64,000 nucleotides of DNA from an uncultured Propionibacteriaceae bacterium (lineage in GTDB: Bacteria > Actinomycetota > Actinomycetes > Propionibacteriales > Propionibacteriaceae), in contig CALBCJ010000012.1 of NCBI GenBank assembly GCA_937926975.1, forward strand, positions 124,001 to 188,000, given 5' to 3'. The stretch's first letter is position 1; every line of letters begins with the position of its first letter. This document shows, one piece after another, positions 36,197 through 44,524 of the stretch. The notes beneath the pieces are model-generated. The model saw only the letters and a list, made by a program, of their open reading frames with translations. It did not search any database and was not told the origin of the DNA. The translations under genes were made by a program, and so were the position numbers.

Positions 36197-36706
36197 GTGA
36201 GCAATGATCAGCCGACCTTCACCCGTGGGTTAGGTGATGACCAGCCAAGTGTCGTCACCCTGGACTGGGAAGGAGACGAGGTCCGCTGGGTCGGGGTCGA
36301 TGAGAGCTGGCGAGACCTGGTCGGCCCGGCGGGGCTGATTCAGCAGGTCACGGAGGCTTATCAGCAGGTGCGCCCCGGCCGTGCCGACTGGCGTCTCACG
36401 ATCTCCCTGGCTGACGTTGAGCTGCAGGACCTGAGAGAGTTCACCCAGCTCATCCGAGAGGCCCGGGCATCAGAGCGGGCGGTGGCAACCGAGCCGTTCG
36501 TCGTGCGCTCCGGGCGGATCGAGTCGCACTGGTCACCCCGAGGTGAGCTGCTGGGTATCGAGGATCCCCACCAGTGGATTTCCACGGCCCACCGTCAGGC
36601 TTTGTGCGAAGCCCTGACCGAGGCCCTGCAACGACCTGCCTTCCCCAACGAGGAACCGACCCCAGCAGTACGACGGCTGCTGGCCTTCACCGGCAGAAAG
36701 GCCTGA
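36197..36706 (+). CDS. YbaB/EbfC-like protein of a type VII secretion-like operon
   Basis: A 169-residue protein with no confident family by eye. Two segments (18-58 and ~100-147) each resemble the YbaB/EbfC strand-strand-helix pattern: VVTLDWEGDEVRWVGVDESW, then L-x3-V-x2-A; and SGRIESHWSPRGELLGIED followed by a helix with EALTEAL. YbaB-like proteins often neighbour WXG100/ESX genes in actinobacteria. It is the first gene of a four-gene set with 4-base gap or overlaps and a leaderless promoter. It could serve as a chaperone or have a regulatory role; this is inference. Confidence 0.55.
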   Translation: MSNDQPTFTRGLGDDQPSVVTLDWEGDEVRWVGVDESWRDLVGPAGLIQQVTEAYQQVRPGRADWRLTISLADVELQDLREFTQLIREARASERAVATEPFVVRSGRIESHWSPRGELLGIEDPHQWISTAHRQALCEALTEALQRPAFPNEEPTPAVRRLLAFTGRKA

Positions 36707-36710
36707 TCCG

Positions 36711-37055
36711 ATGGGACTTCAAGAGCTGCCCGAGGACGTCCGCTACCGGGTGACGTTCTTCGACTCGGCGGGCGACAAGTGGGCTGAGGTCGCCCAGACC
36801 ATGCGCACGACCCACACCACGCTCAGCACCGGAAAGCGCATCCCTCCGTTCTCCCAGCGCATACCGCAGAACCTGCGGAGCTTCGGAGAGGCCGCTAACA
36901 AGGCCTTTGACGCCTACCTGGGGGCGCTCGACAAGGGCGCCACCTGCGCCGACTCCGTCGGCAGCACCCTGCGGGCCAGTGGCCTGGCCTACCTGCGCCA
37001 GGAGCAGTACAGCGAAGAGCTGGTCCAGGAGATCGAGAAGGAGCTGAACCAGTGA
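36711..37055 (+). CDS. Small helical EspC/WXG-like protein
   Basis: A 114-residue, mostly helical protein, 4 bases after the previous gene. It has a tryptophan in GDKWAEVAQTM (W24) in the first helix and, near the C-terminus, YLRQE (94-98), which fits the YxxxD/E signal of actinobacterial type VII (ESX) substrates. The size and helix-turn-helix layout match EspC/WXG100-like proteins, although the canonical WxG turn is not clear. The next gene overlaps its stop. I propose it is a secreted partner of the next product. Confidence 0.55.
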   Translation: MGLQELPEDVRYRVTFFDSAGDKWAEVAQTMRTTHTTLSTGKRIPPFSQRIPQNLRSFGEAANKAFDAYLGALDKGATCADSVGSTLRASGLAYLRQEQYSEELVQEIEKELNQ

Positions 37056-38080
37056 GCGAGCCCAACCCGCAGCCCGACCTGACGACGCTGACCAGCACCC
37101 AGGCTCTGCTGGAGATGGGCAAGGTCATCGAGGACTCCCGCAAGTACTTCAACGACGTCTGCAAGGGCATCGGCGTTCAAGCTGATGGTGAGCTGGCGTA
37201 CACGTACATCTTCACCCTGACGCGCGACAGCAAGCCGGGCTTCTGGGACAACGTCTGGAACCTGGGCAGCTGCCCTATGGAGTTCGACCACCACATCACC
37301 AACGACGAGCACCACCAGACCTGGGTCCCCAAGGACGGCGACGTCATGCCGCGGGACTGGGCCTGGCACGTCGAAGGCCACTACACGTCGAAGCCGATCA
37401 AGAACGTCAAGAAGATTCTTTCGGCCGACGCCCAGTACATCAAGAAGAAGCTCGAGACAGCCCGCAGCAACGCCGACGGTATCGCGAACATGCAGGCCGA
37501 GGACTTCGACGCGATCGCAGCCATTCCGACTGCGCTGGGGACGCAGAACCAGCAGCTGGAGGCGCTCATCACGACGCTGAACACCGCCGACGACGATGCC
37601 CAGAAGCTGCGCGAGGAGATCGAGGGGAGCTGGTCGTCCGAGTCCGCCACCATGTACGCTTCGCGGATCGGCAGCTTCAAGGACGCCCTAGTGGAGCTGA
37701 GCGAGGCCTCGGACTCGATGAAGGGGGCGAATGTCACCGTCGCCACCCACGTCGGCGAGCTGATGTACGCCATCATGGAGCTGTGGAAGGCTCGCGTCGA
37801 AGGCATGGACGAGATGGCTTCCGGTTTCCTGGGCGGAGCCAAGAACCTCGTCGACCTGCTGAAGAAGCCCACCGTCATGGGAGTTGTCCTCAAGGTCATC
37901 GACGTGGTCGTCTCGGTTCTTGAGAAGATGGCCACTGCCGATGTCGAGGACCGGATGAAGAAGCTCAAGGATCTCGGTGATATGGCCACCAAGCTTCAGC
38001 CGATCGAGTCGGCTGTGACAGCTGCCGGCGAGGTCAGCTGGCCCACGATGCCTACAGACACCGAGTGGACCCCACGGTGA
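37052..38080 (+). CDS. WXG-like helical putative secreted protein
   Basis: A 342-residue protein starting at GTG 37052 in a GTGA overlap. There is no signal peptide. The N-terminal ~110 residues include a compact Trp/His-rich segment (GFWDNVWNLGSCPMEFDHH, DWAWHVEGHY). From ~115 it is helical and rich in charged residues, with GSWSSESATMY at 192-202 resembling a WXG-type turn, a long amphipathic region, and a hydrophobic stretch 264-280 (TVMGVVLKVIDVVVSVL). The last ~50 residues are helical, then Pro-rich. A type VII substrate is favoured; a helical pore-forming toxin is another reading. No nuclease or ADP-ribosyl domain is recognisable. Confidence 0.5.
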   Translation: MSEPNPQPDLTTLTSTQALLEMGKVIEDSRKYFNDVCKGIGVQADGELAYTYIFTLTRDSKPGFWDNVWNLGSCPMEFDHHITNDEHHQTWVPKDGDVMPRDWAWHVEGHYTSKPIKNVKKILSADAQYIKKKLETARSNADGIANMQAEDFDAIAAIPTALGTQNQQLEALITTLNTADDDAQKLREEIEGSWSSESATMYASRIGSFKDALVELSEASDSMKGANVTVATHVGELMYAIMELWKARVEGMDEMASGFLGGAKNLVDLLKKPTVMGVVLKVIDVVVSVLEKMATADVEDRMKKLKDLGDMATKLQPIESAVTAAGEVSWPTMPTDTEWTPR

Positions 38081-38946
38081 CGCGACTCGGTCGGCTGCTG
38101 CTGGTGGGCGTCGTCGGGGCTGCCACTCTCGGCGCCTGCGGGCAGTCAGACGGGTCGCTGCCGAGCCTGGTGGCGCAGCTCGCTGACCAGGCCGGCACCG
38201 ATGTCGTCGCATCGCTCGTTGTCGAGCACGAGCAGGGACGACCGCTCGGGGTCCGCGTGGCTTTCCTCAAGCCCGACGGCAGCGCGGTTGGGTTCTACCG
38301 GAGCCCTTCCCACCAGAGCGTACAGACCACCTCTGACCCGGTCCCGGCCCCGCTGCGCGATGGTGTTCCAGTGGCCAGGCTCGACCTAGTCGGGCTGGAG
38401 CAGCGGATGGCTGCGCTGCCTCACTGCGAGGATGAGCGCGGTCAGCTGTTCATGCTCGACGGGCACGTCCTCGAGACCGTCCGCTGCAAGGTCGACGGCG
38501 AGCCCACCAGCCGCCTCGACGGGACTCCCGTGGAGAGAACGCCCGCCGGTGACCTGCCGGCAGCCGCCCGGCAGGTCCGCGACGACGCTGCGCTGGTGGG
38601 CGCCGAGCAGGTGACGGATGTCACCATCGCCCTTCGGTCGGACGAGGTCTCGACCCGGTTCCGGGTCAGCAGCCCGCCCCGTCCGCGGACGGAGGGGACG
38701 GACTGCTCACTCGCTGTGACCCGTGCCCAGGGGGCCCTGGCTATCGGCTGCGACAGTGTGCCCACCGACGGCTTCCCGGTCGCGGCTCTGGCCCCGGAAG
38801 CGATCGAGAAGATCTGGGTGGCCGAGGGCCGCCCGCAGAGCGGGTGGACCCTGAGCCTCGTCAACCCGAAGGACCCCTGCTGGCATGCCAAGCAGGGCAA
38901 CCAGACGCGCCGGTACACCCTCACCGGGGAGCTCTCAGGCCCGTAA
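38077..38946 (+). CDS. Putative lipoprotein
   Basis: A 289-residue protein whose GTG 38077 overlaps the previous stop (GTGA). It starts with a short basic region, a hydrophobic stretch and lipobox LGAC, so it is probably exported and lipid-anchored. The mature part has several Cys (HCEDERG, VRCKVDG, DCSLAV, GCDSVP, PCWHAKQG) that could form disulfides, and no recognised domain. It could anchor, process or give protection from the products of the upstream genes; it is the only obvious surface protein of the operon. Confidence 0.65.
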   Translation: MTRLGRLLLVGVVGAATLGACGQSDGSLPSLVAQLADQAGTDVVASLVVEHEQGRPLGVRVAFLKPDGSAVGFYRSPSHQSVQTTSDPVPAPLRDGVPVARLDLVGLEQRMAALPHCEDERGQLFMLDGHVLETVRCKVDGEPTSRLDGTPVERTPAGDLPAAARQVRDDAALVGAEQVTDVTIALRSDEVSTRFRVSSPPRPRTEGTDCSLAVTRAQGALAIGCDSVPTDGFPVAALAPEAIEKIWVAEGRPQSGWTLSLVNPKDPCWHAKQGNQTRRYTLTGELSGP

Positions 38947-39126
38947 GCCAGTCGCCCCGGGAGATAAGGCAGCGCTGGGACACCGAAGCGGGGACGATCT
39001 GCCTGCGACGCTTCACTGAGCTGCCCGGCACTGACCTGCCCCGTGCCACGCACGGAGGCGGTGGAGGCGTCTCATCCCCGTACGGGACCCGGCTGGCCGT
39101 CCGCAGCCAACCGCACCGGCAGGTGA

Positions 39127-39168
39127 CCCACGCCGGGCCAGACCAGCCAGCCACTGGCCCGGCGTGGG
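39127..39168. terminator. Strong bidirectional hairpin between the lipoprotein gene and citF
   Basis: A perfect 14-base inverted repeat: CCCACGCCGGGCCA (39127-39140) and TGGCCCGGCGTGGG (39155-39168) with a 14-base loop. It lies in the 286-base gap between two convergent genes, where it can serve both. There is no T tract. The rest of that gap shows nothing else I can identify. Confidence 0.65.
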
Positions 39169-39232
39169 AGCCGAGAGCAGGTCCGGGAGGTCCTGGCACG
39201 CTGGTACCGCAACCCGCCCCGGACCTGTCAGG

Positions 39233-40744
39233 TCACCGAGCGACGCTGCAGACGGTGTCGATCACCGACCCGTCGCGGTAGCGAACAATACCGACGATCT
39301 CGTCGGTGTGCTCGATGGGCCGCGGTACGCCGCTGATGCGGACCGCCTCCTGGTAGAGCGCGTCGATCGCCAGCACCGGAAGCCGGGCGTCAGTGAGTCG
39401 GGCCATGACGTCAGGACGGCGGGGGTTGACCGCGATCCCGTAGTCGGTCACCAGCACGTCCACCGTCTCGCCTGGCGTGATCAGGGTCGAGACCCGTTCT
39501 ACCACGGTCGGGATCCGGGACCGGATCAGCGGCGCTACCACGATCACCAGCTTGGCGCCCGCGGCCGCGTCGCAGTGCCCGCCAGAGGCACCCATCATCA
39601 GTCCGTCAGAGCCAGTGAGCACGTTCACGTTGAAGCTCAGGTCGATCTCCAGCGCCGACAGGATCACCATGTCGAGCTGGTCGACGCAGGCACCCTTGGA
39701 CAGCGGCGAGGCGTACTCGGCGGCGGAGATCTCGTGGTGACGCGTGGACGAGGCGAGCGACTCTGCGGCTGCCGAGTCGAAGGACTGGACGTCCAGAATC
39801 TCCTGCACCAGCCCCTGCTCCAGCAGCTCTGTCTGGGCGGCAGTGATGCCCCCCAGCACCCAGCGTGCGGTCACACCCCGACGCTGCATCCGCTCGGCCA
39901 GGTAGCGGCTGGTGGCGGTCGACGCCCCGCCGGAGCCGGTCTGCATCGAGAAGCCGTCGGTGAAGTAGCCGCCGTGCTCCATCACCGATGCGGCATGGCG
40001 GGCGATCAGCAGGTCCCGCGGGTTGCGGGTGGTACGGACCGCGCCGACGTTGATCTGGGTCGGGTCACCGACCTCGTCGACCTTGACCACGAGGTCCACC
40101 TGGTCCTGGCGGATGCTGGCGTGGTGGTTGGGGTAGTCGACGATCTCCTCGGTCACCAGCACCACGTTCTCGGCGTACTGGGCGTCGACCATGGGGTAGC
40201 CCAGCGAGCCGCAGTGAGAGCGACCGGAGGTACCGTTCGCGTTGCCGTACTCGTCACAGGCCGAGACCCCGATGAAGGCCATCGTGGGTCGCAGCTCGCC
40301 GGTCTGCATCAGGGCTGCCCGGCCACCGTGGGAGTGGATCTGGACCGGGTGGGGGAGCAGACCGCCGGCGGAGATCCGCCGGGCCAGGTCGCCGCGCATC
40401 CCGGAGGTGTAGATCCTGGAGATCACACCGCGCTCGATATAGCTGACCAGGCCGGCATGGCAGTTGTTCAGCGACGAGCTGGCCAGGGTGAGGTCACGCC
40501 GGCCCAGTGCCGCCAGGGCCTCCACCACCTGCAGCACGACCTTGTCGCCCTCGCGGAAGTGGTGGTGGAAGCTGATGGTGTCGCCGTCGGCGAGGCCGCA
40601 CCGCAGCGCTGCCTCCTTGATCGACCCGACCAGCTTGCGCCCTCGCTTGGCGGCGGCGTCGGTCAGGTACGGAGACCTGGCAGCCCACCCCTGGTACGGC
40701 TGGAGCCCGGCCAGGGCCTCGTGATCGGTCGGAACCCGCGTCAT
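39233..40744 (-). CDS. citF: Citrate lyase alpha subunit (citrate CoA-transferase)
   Basis: A 503-residue protein. The alpha subunit exchanges the acetyl group on the acyl carrier protein for citrate. It shows the family-specific RKLVGSIKEAAL, SFHHHFREGDKVVLQVVEAL, SHGGRAALMQTGELRP, VGAVRTTRNPRDLLIA and MGASGGHCDAAAGAKL segments of the CoA-transferase fold. AAGGAG precedes ATG 40744; an ATG at 40771 lies inside citE. Last gene of citCDEF. Confidence 0.95.
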   Translation of the reverse strand: MTRVPTDHEALAGLQPYQGWAARSPYLTDAAAKRGRKLVGSIKEAALRCGLADGDTISFHHHFREGDKVVLQVVEALAALGRRDLTLASSSLNNCHAGLVSYIERGVISRIYTSGMRGDLARRISAGGLLPHPVQIHSHGGRAALMQTGELRPTMAFIGVSACDEYGNANGTSGRSHCGSLGYPMVDAQYAENVVLVTEEIVDYPNHHASIRQDQVDLVVKVDEVGDPTQINVGAVRTTRNPRDLLIARHAASVMEHGGYFTDGFSMQTGSGGASTATSRYLAERMQRRGVTARWVLGGITAAQTELLEQGLVQEILDVQSFDSAAAESLASSTRHHEISAAEYASPLSKGACVDQLDMVILSALEIDLSFNVNVLTGSDGLMMGASGGHCDAAAGAKLVIVVAPLIRSRIPTVVERVSTLITPGETVDVLVTDYGIAVNPRRPDVMARLTDARLPVLAIDALYQEAVRISGVPRPIEHTDEIVGIVRYRDGSVIDTVCSVAR

Positions 40745-40757
40745 CGTGCGCTCCTTG

Positions 40758-41660
40758 TCAGTACTGGACACCGGACACCTCCGCCAGCCGCAGAAGCCGC
40801 TGAGCGCTGAAGACGATCGGGGCGTCGATCATCTTCCCGTCCAGGGCGACCACGCCAAGGCCCTCGCTCTCGGCCCGCTCGGCCGCCTCCACTACTCGCT
40901 GGGCCCAGGTGACCTCCTTCTCGGTCGGGGCGTAGGCGTTGTGGAGCGGCTCGATCTGGCGCGGGTTCACCAGCGACTTCCCGTCGAAGCCGAGCCGCTT
41001 GATGATCGCCACCTCCCGCAGGAAGCCCTCCTCGTCGTTGACGTCGGTGTAGACCACGTCGTAGCAGCGCAGCCCGGCGACCCGAGCCGCGTGCAGCACC
41101 GCGCAGCGGGCGTAGAAGAGCTCCGACTCGTCCTTGTTGCGGGCGGTGTGCATGTCCATCACGTAGTCGTACGCGGCCAGCGCGATGGCAACCATCCGGG
41201 GGCTGGCCTGGGCGATGTCGACCGCGTTCACCACCCCGGACGCGGACTCCACCGCGGCCATGCACTTGGTCGAGCCGACTTCGCGGCCGCAGCGCTCCTC
41301 GATCTCGGTGATCTGGCGGTCCAGCTCGCGGATCATGTCCCCGTCGCGGACCATCGGCAGCCGGACGATCCCCACTCCGGCAGGGACGATCGCCTCCAGG
41401 TCGTCGCGGAAGAACGGGGTGTCGATCGCGTTGACCCGGACCGCGACCGTTTGCCCGGTCCAGATCGGCGACATCAGGGCCTGGCGGACCAGGAGCCGGG
41501 CCGAGTCCTTCTCCCGCAGTGCGACGCTGTCCTCGAGGTCGAACATCACGGTGTCCGCCCCGTACACGTGGACCGTCGACAGCCAGGACGCGTTCGACCC
41601 GGGCACGAAGAGCATCGAGCGCGTCGGGCGCTCCACCTGGGTAGACAGCAGCCCGCTCAC
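40758..41660 (-). CDS. citE: Citrate lyase beta subunit (citryl-ACP lyase)
   Basis: A 300-residue HpcH/HpaI-type lyase that cleaves citryl-ACP to oxaloacetate and acetyl-ACP. It has RSMLFVPGSNASWL, ADTVMFDLEDSVALREKDSARL with the metal-binding acid, VRVNAIDTPFF, a CMAAVESASGVVNA segment and FDGKSLVNPRQIEPLH. GTG 41660 overlaps the citD stop (GTGA) and has GGAG upstream; ATG 41672 is the alternative. Mg-dependent. Confidence 0.96.
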   Translation of the reverse strand: MSGLLSTQVERPTRSMLFVPGSNASWLSTVHVYGADTVMFDLEDSVALREKDSARLLVRQALMSPIWTGQTVAVRVNAIDTPFFRDDLEAIVPAGVGIVRLPMVRDGDMIRELDRQITEIEERCGREVGSTKCMAAVESASGVVNAVDIAQASPRMVAIALAAYDYVMDMHTARNKDESELFYARCAVLHAARVAGLRCYDVVYTDVNDEEGFLREVAIIKRLGFDGKSLVNPRQIEPLHNAYAPTEKEVTWAQRVVEAAERAESEGLGVVALDGKMIDAPIVFSAQRLLRLAEVSGVQY

Positions 41661-41941
41661 AGCACACTCCAATCTGGCTTTGCCTGCGCCGCCCGCAGCA
41701 CAGCGGCCTGGACCCGGGCCCGGACCGCGAAGTCCAGGGCCCCCTTGTCATCCACCGCGACCAGGGCCTCGGTGACCCCCAGCTGGTCGAGGGTCTCGCG
41801 GACCACAGCCTCGATCTGGTCGCCGTACTGGCCCATCACCGTGCTGGCGATGCTCACCTCGAGCCGGTCTCCTGGACTGACCCGGACGAACAGGTCGCTC
41901 GACTCCAAGGTGCCAGCGACCGCCTCCTTGACGATCCTCAT
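41657..41941 (-). CDS. citD: Citrate lyase acyl carrier protein (gamma subunit)
   Basis: A 94-residue protein carrying the phosphoribosyl-dephospho-CoA prosthetic group on a conserved Ser (GTLESSDLFVRV, Ser14 or 15). Length and the N-terminal KEAVAGTLESSD motif match CitD. It overlaps citC upstream by 4 bases and citE downstream by 4 bases, so stoichiometric production by coupled translation is likely. Confidence 0.95.
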   Translation of the reverse strand: MRIVKEAVAGTLESSDLFVRVSPGDRLEVSIASTVMGQYGDQIEAVVRETLDQLGVTEALVAVDDKGALDFAVRARVQAAVLRAAQAKPDWSVL

Positions 41942-42987
41942 CGTGCCTCCTCCTGGGTGTAGCGCTGGCGCAGGTACGCCAGCGTGGTGGCAGGGACAAG
42001 GGCAGCTACCTCGTCGAGGCGGCCCTCGCCCAGCAGAGAGCGGACCCGGCTGGCTGAGACCACCGTCTGGCCGACCTCCAGCCGAGGAACCTCGTGCACG
42101 GTGATCGGAGGCTGCTCCATCGGCTCACTCTCCAGCCACCGGCGCAGCTCCTGGTTGTACCGGGCCGTGACGGGGGAGAGCGGCTCGGTCCCCACGTACC
42201 GGTCGGTGATCCCTAGCGCCGGCCCGATGTGGCGCCGGAAGAGCTGCACGTCGAGGCCTGCCACACCCTGGTCGACCAGGTCCGGGTCACGGAGGAAGTA
42301 CTCCGGGAAGGTGGCCCGGCTGACTAGGTACGCGGTCCCGGCGTGAACCCGGACCCGGGGAGCCTCGGGCAGGGCAGCGCAGCCGGCCCGGACCAGGCTC
42401 AGCCGGTCGGCCGCCGAGAACATCGCTCCTTCCTCGGCCACTACCCAGACGTGCAGCCGGGCACACTGCTGAGCTGCGGTCCGGACCAGGTGCTGGTGGC
42501 CGAGGGTGAAGGGGTTGGCATGCATCACGATGGCGCCGACCCGCCCCCGGACCAGTCCCTCCTCCCGGCGCAGCCGCTCGCAGTAGCCCGACAGGCCGAA
42601 CGGGGTGTTCTCCAGCAGGGTGACGAGCCCCGGCACCTCAGCGATGGGGCGGTACCCCAGTGCGGTGAAGGTCTCCCGGTTGCTCGGCTGGGTGTAGACG
42701 AGCAGGTGGGGCCGGCCCCGGTCCAGGGCCTGGTTCTGCAGCTCGGCCATCAGCCGGGCAGCGATCCCGGTCCCGGCCTCGGCGGGGCTGACCGCGGTGC
42801 ACTTGACGACTGTGCCCGCCAGACCGACGCACCCGATCAGGTGGTCACCCCGGCGAGCCACGACGAAGAGCTCGACATCGTCGTCGCGTCCCAGGCCCCG
42901 CTCGGCGAGCAGGTCCGTCACCAGGCCCAGCACTGCTCGGTCCCGGCGCGGGTCGACGACCTCGATCGTCGCGTCGTCCGTCATCAC
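41938..42987 (-). CDS. citC: Citrate lyase ligase (acetate:SH-citrate lyase ligase)
   Basis: A 349-residue enzyme that uses ATP and acetate to acetylate the prosthetic group of CitD and so activate citrate lyase. It has an N-terminal GNAT-like domain (CVGLAGTVVKCTAVSPAEAG shown in part, GIAARLMAELQNQAL) and a C-terminal nucleotidyltransferase domain with the HxGH-type motif ANPFTLGHQHLV and late VSASRVRSLL. Together with citDEF it forms a standard citrate fermentation operon. Confidence 0.95.
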   Translation of the reverse strand: MMTDDATIEVVDPRRDRAVLGLVTDLLAERGLGRDDDVELFVVARRGDHLIGCVGLAGTVVKCTAVSPAEAGTGIAARLMAELQNQALDRGRPHLLVYTQPSNRETFTALGYRPIAEVPGLVTLLENTPFGLSGYCERLRREEGLVRGRVGAIVMHANPFTLGHQHLVRTAAQQCARLHVWVVAEEGAMFSAADRLSLVRAGCAALPEAPRVRVHAGTAYLVSRATFPEYFLRDPDLVDQGVAGLDVQLFRRHIGPALGITDRYVGTEPLSPVTARYNQELRRWLESEPMEQPPITVHEVPRLEVGQTVVSASRVRSLLGEGRLDEVAALVPATTLAYLRQRYTQEEAR

Positions 42988-43012
42988 CGGCTCCCTGGGG
43001 CGTCGGTACCGG

Positions 43013-44383
43013 TCAGAGAGAGACGCCGCCGAAGGCCGCGATCGAGACCAGGAAGATCACGTAGGTCCCGATGCTCCACAGCGCCGACCGTCGCTGCCAG
43101 GCGCCCATGTCGACCCGGGTCAGGTGCAGCAGCAGGTAGATGAACCCGACCAGCGGCGACAGCAGGTGGAAAGCCTGCCCGGCGGTCGAGGCGACCGCGA
43201 TCTGCATGTCGGTGAAGCCGTACTGAGCCCCGGTCTGGGCCATGACCGGCAGGACGCCCAGGTAGAAGGCGTCGTTGCTCAGCAGGAAGGTCCCTGGTAT
43301 TGAGGCCAGCGCCGTCACCAGGGCCCAGTGACCGCCCAGCGAGGCCGGCACCACGTCGGCCAGCCAGACGCCCATCTGCTCCGACATCTTGGTCCCGTTC
43401 AGGATCCCCATGAAGATGCCGGCGGCCAGCACCATCGTGATCACGTGCATGGCGTTGGCGCCGTGCTCCTCGATGATCTGGCGCTGGTCGGCGAGCTTGG
43501 AGTAGTTGATCAGCAGCGCGAGCGCGAAGGCGACCTCGAAGATCACGGCCGACCCGATCTTGGGGATCCCCGCCATGCCTCCGAAGATCAGCACCACCAT
43601 CACGCAGAGGGTGAGCGCCAGGTTGACCAGGACCCGCCGTGGCCGCTTCAGGCTGACGTTGTCGCCCTCGGACCCGCCCAGGGCATCGCCGGCGCTCAGG
43701 GCATCGATCTCCTCGGGGCTCAGCTCGACGACCCCCAGCCGCCGCCGCTCCGCCCGCCCGCGCAGGAACGCGACCACCATCACCCACAGCACCGCGATCA
43801 GCATGCCGGGGATGATGCGCCGCAGCAGCTCGCCCTCATCAACCTTGAGGGCGGTAATGATCCGGGCCGTGGGACCACCCCAGGGCAGCAGGTTCATGAT
43901 CGAGTTGCCCATGATGATCAGGACCGCCAGGTCCATCATCTTCATGTTGAGCTTCTTGTACACCGGGATCATGGCCGAGCAGACGATCATCGTCGTCGTC
44001 GACCCGTCGCCGTCGACGGAGACGATGCAGGCCAGGATCGCGGTCCCGACCAGCACCTTCAGCGGGTCGCCGCGGACCACACGGAGGATGAACCTGGCCA
44101 GGGGGTCGAACAGCCCGGCGCTGATCATCAGCCCGAAGAAGAGGATCGCGAAGAGCAGCATCACAGCAGTCGGGGCGACCCCCTTGATGCCGTCCAGCGA
44201 GAACTTGGCCAGGTCCCAGCCCTCGCCCGCGGCGAAGGGGCCGATGCCCCACTTGCCACCGAAGTGGATCGCCCCGGCGATCACGATGGGGGACATGACG
44301 AGAGCGGTGAAGGGCGTCGCCTTCTTGCTCATGATCAGCGTCATGAAGATGATGACGATCAGCAGACCGGAAAGGGCCAGCAT
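43013..44383 (-). CDS. citM: Citrate transporter, CitMHS family
   Basis: A 456-residue protein with about 12 membrane helices that imports citrate, in known members as a complex with a divalent cation and coupled to protons. Family segments are SVDGDGSTTTMIVCSAMIPVY, NSIMNLLPWGGPTARIITAL shown in part, and FLLSNDAFYLGVLPVM near the C-terminus. ATG 44383 is preferred for its AAGGAG; the frame opens at 44416. First gene of the minus-strand transcript citM-citCDEF. Confidence 0.93.
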   Translation of the reverse strand: MLALSGLLIVIIFMTLIMSKKATPFTALVMSPIVIAGAIHFGGKWGIGPFAAGEGWDLAKFSLDGIKGVAPTAVMLLFAILFFGLMISAGLFDPLARFILRVVRGDPLKVLVGTAILACIVSVDGDGSTTTMIVCSAMIPVYKKLNMKMMDLAVLIIMGNSIMNLLPWGGPTARIITALKVDEGELLRRIIPGMLIAVLWVMVVAFLRGRAERRRLGVVELSPEEIDALSAGDALGGSEGDNVSLKRPRRVLVNLALTLCVMVVLIFGGMAGIPKIGSAVIFEVAFALALLINYSKLADQRQIIEEHGANAMHVITMVLAAGIFMGILNGTKMSEQMGVWLADVVPASLGGHWALVTALASIPGTFLLSNDAFYLGVLPVMAQTGAQYGFTDMQIAVASTAGQAFHLLSPLVGFIYLLLHLTRVDMGAWQRRSALWSIGTYVIFLVSIAAFGGVSL

Positions 44384-44448
44384 CCGTTGTCTCCTTTGGA
44401 TCAGGGAAGCAGTCAAATGCTACGGCCTGGCCGACCGGCGGTGGAAGC

Positions 44449-44471
44449 CTTGTGCACGCAGCGCCCACAAG
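44449..44471. promoter_or_regulatory. Inverted repeat between citM and citA (regulator site candidate)
   Basis: CTTGTG (44449-44454) and CACAAG (44466-44471) form perfect 6-base arms 11 bases apart, one helical turn and a half centre-to-centre. The site sits in the 141-base divergent promoter region, about 65 bases before citM and 54 before citA, a suitable place for CitB-type activation. The match to a CitB consensus is not established. Confidence 0.4.
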
Positions 44472-44511
44472 CCGCGTTCCTGCATCTTCTGCGCGTTCTG
44501 CTCGTACGGCC

Positions 44512-44517
44512 TAGGAT
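44512..44517 (+). promoter_or_regulatory. -10 box (TAGGAT) of citA, leaderless
   Basis: TAGGAT ends 7 bases before ATG 44525. No Shine-Dalgarno is present. The spacing supports the start chosen and a leaderless transcript. Confidence 0.42.
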
Positions 44518-44524
44518 CTTGGGC

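Noticed and set aside
43328..44524. Upstream extension of the citA frame across the citM gene
   Set aside because: It is antisense to citM with His/Asp/Gln-rich composition typical of reverse-frame translation in high-GC DNA; the sensor's first membrane helix begins just after ATG 44525.
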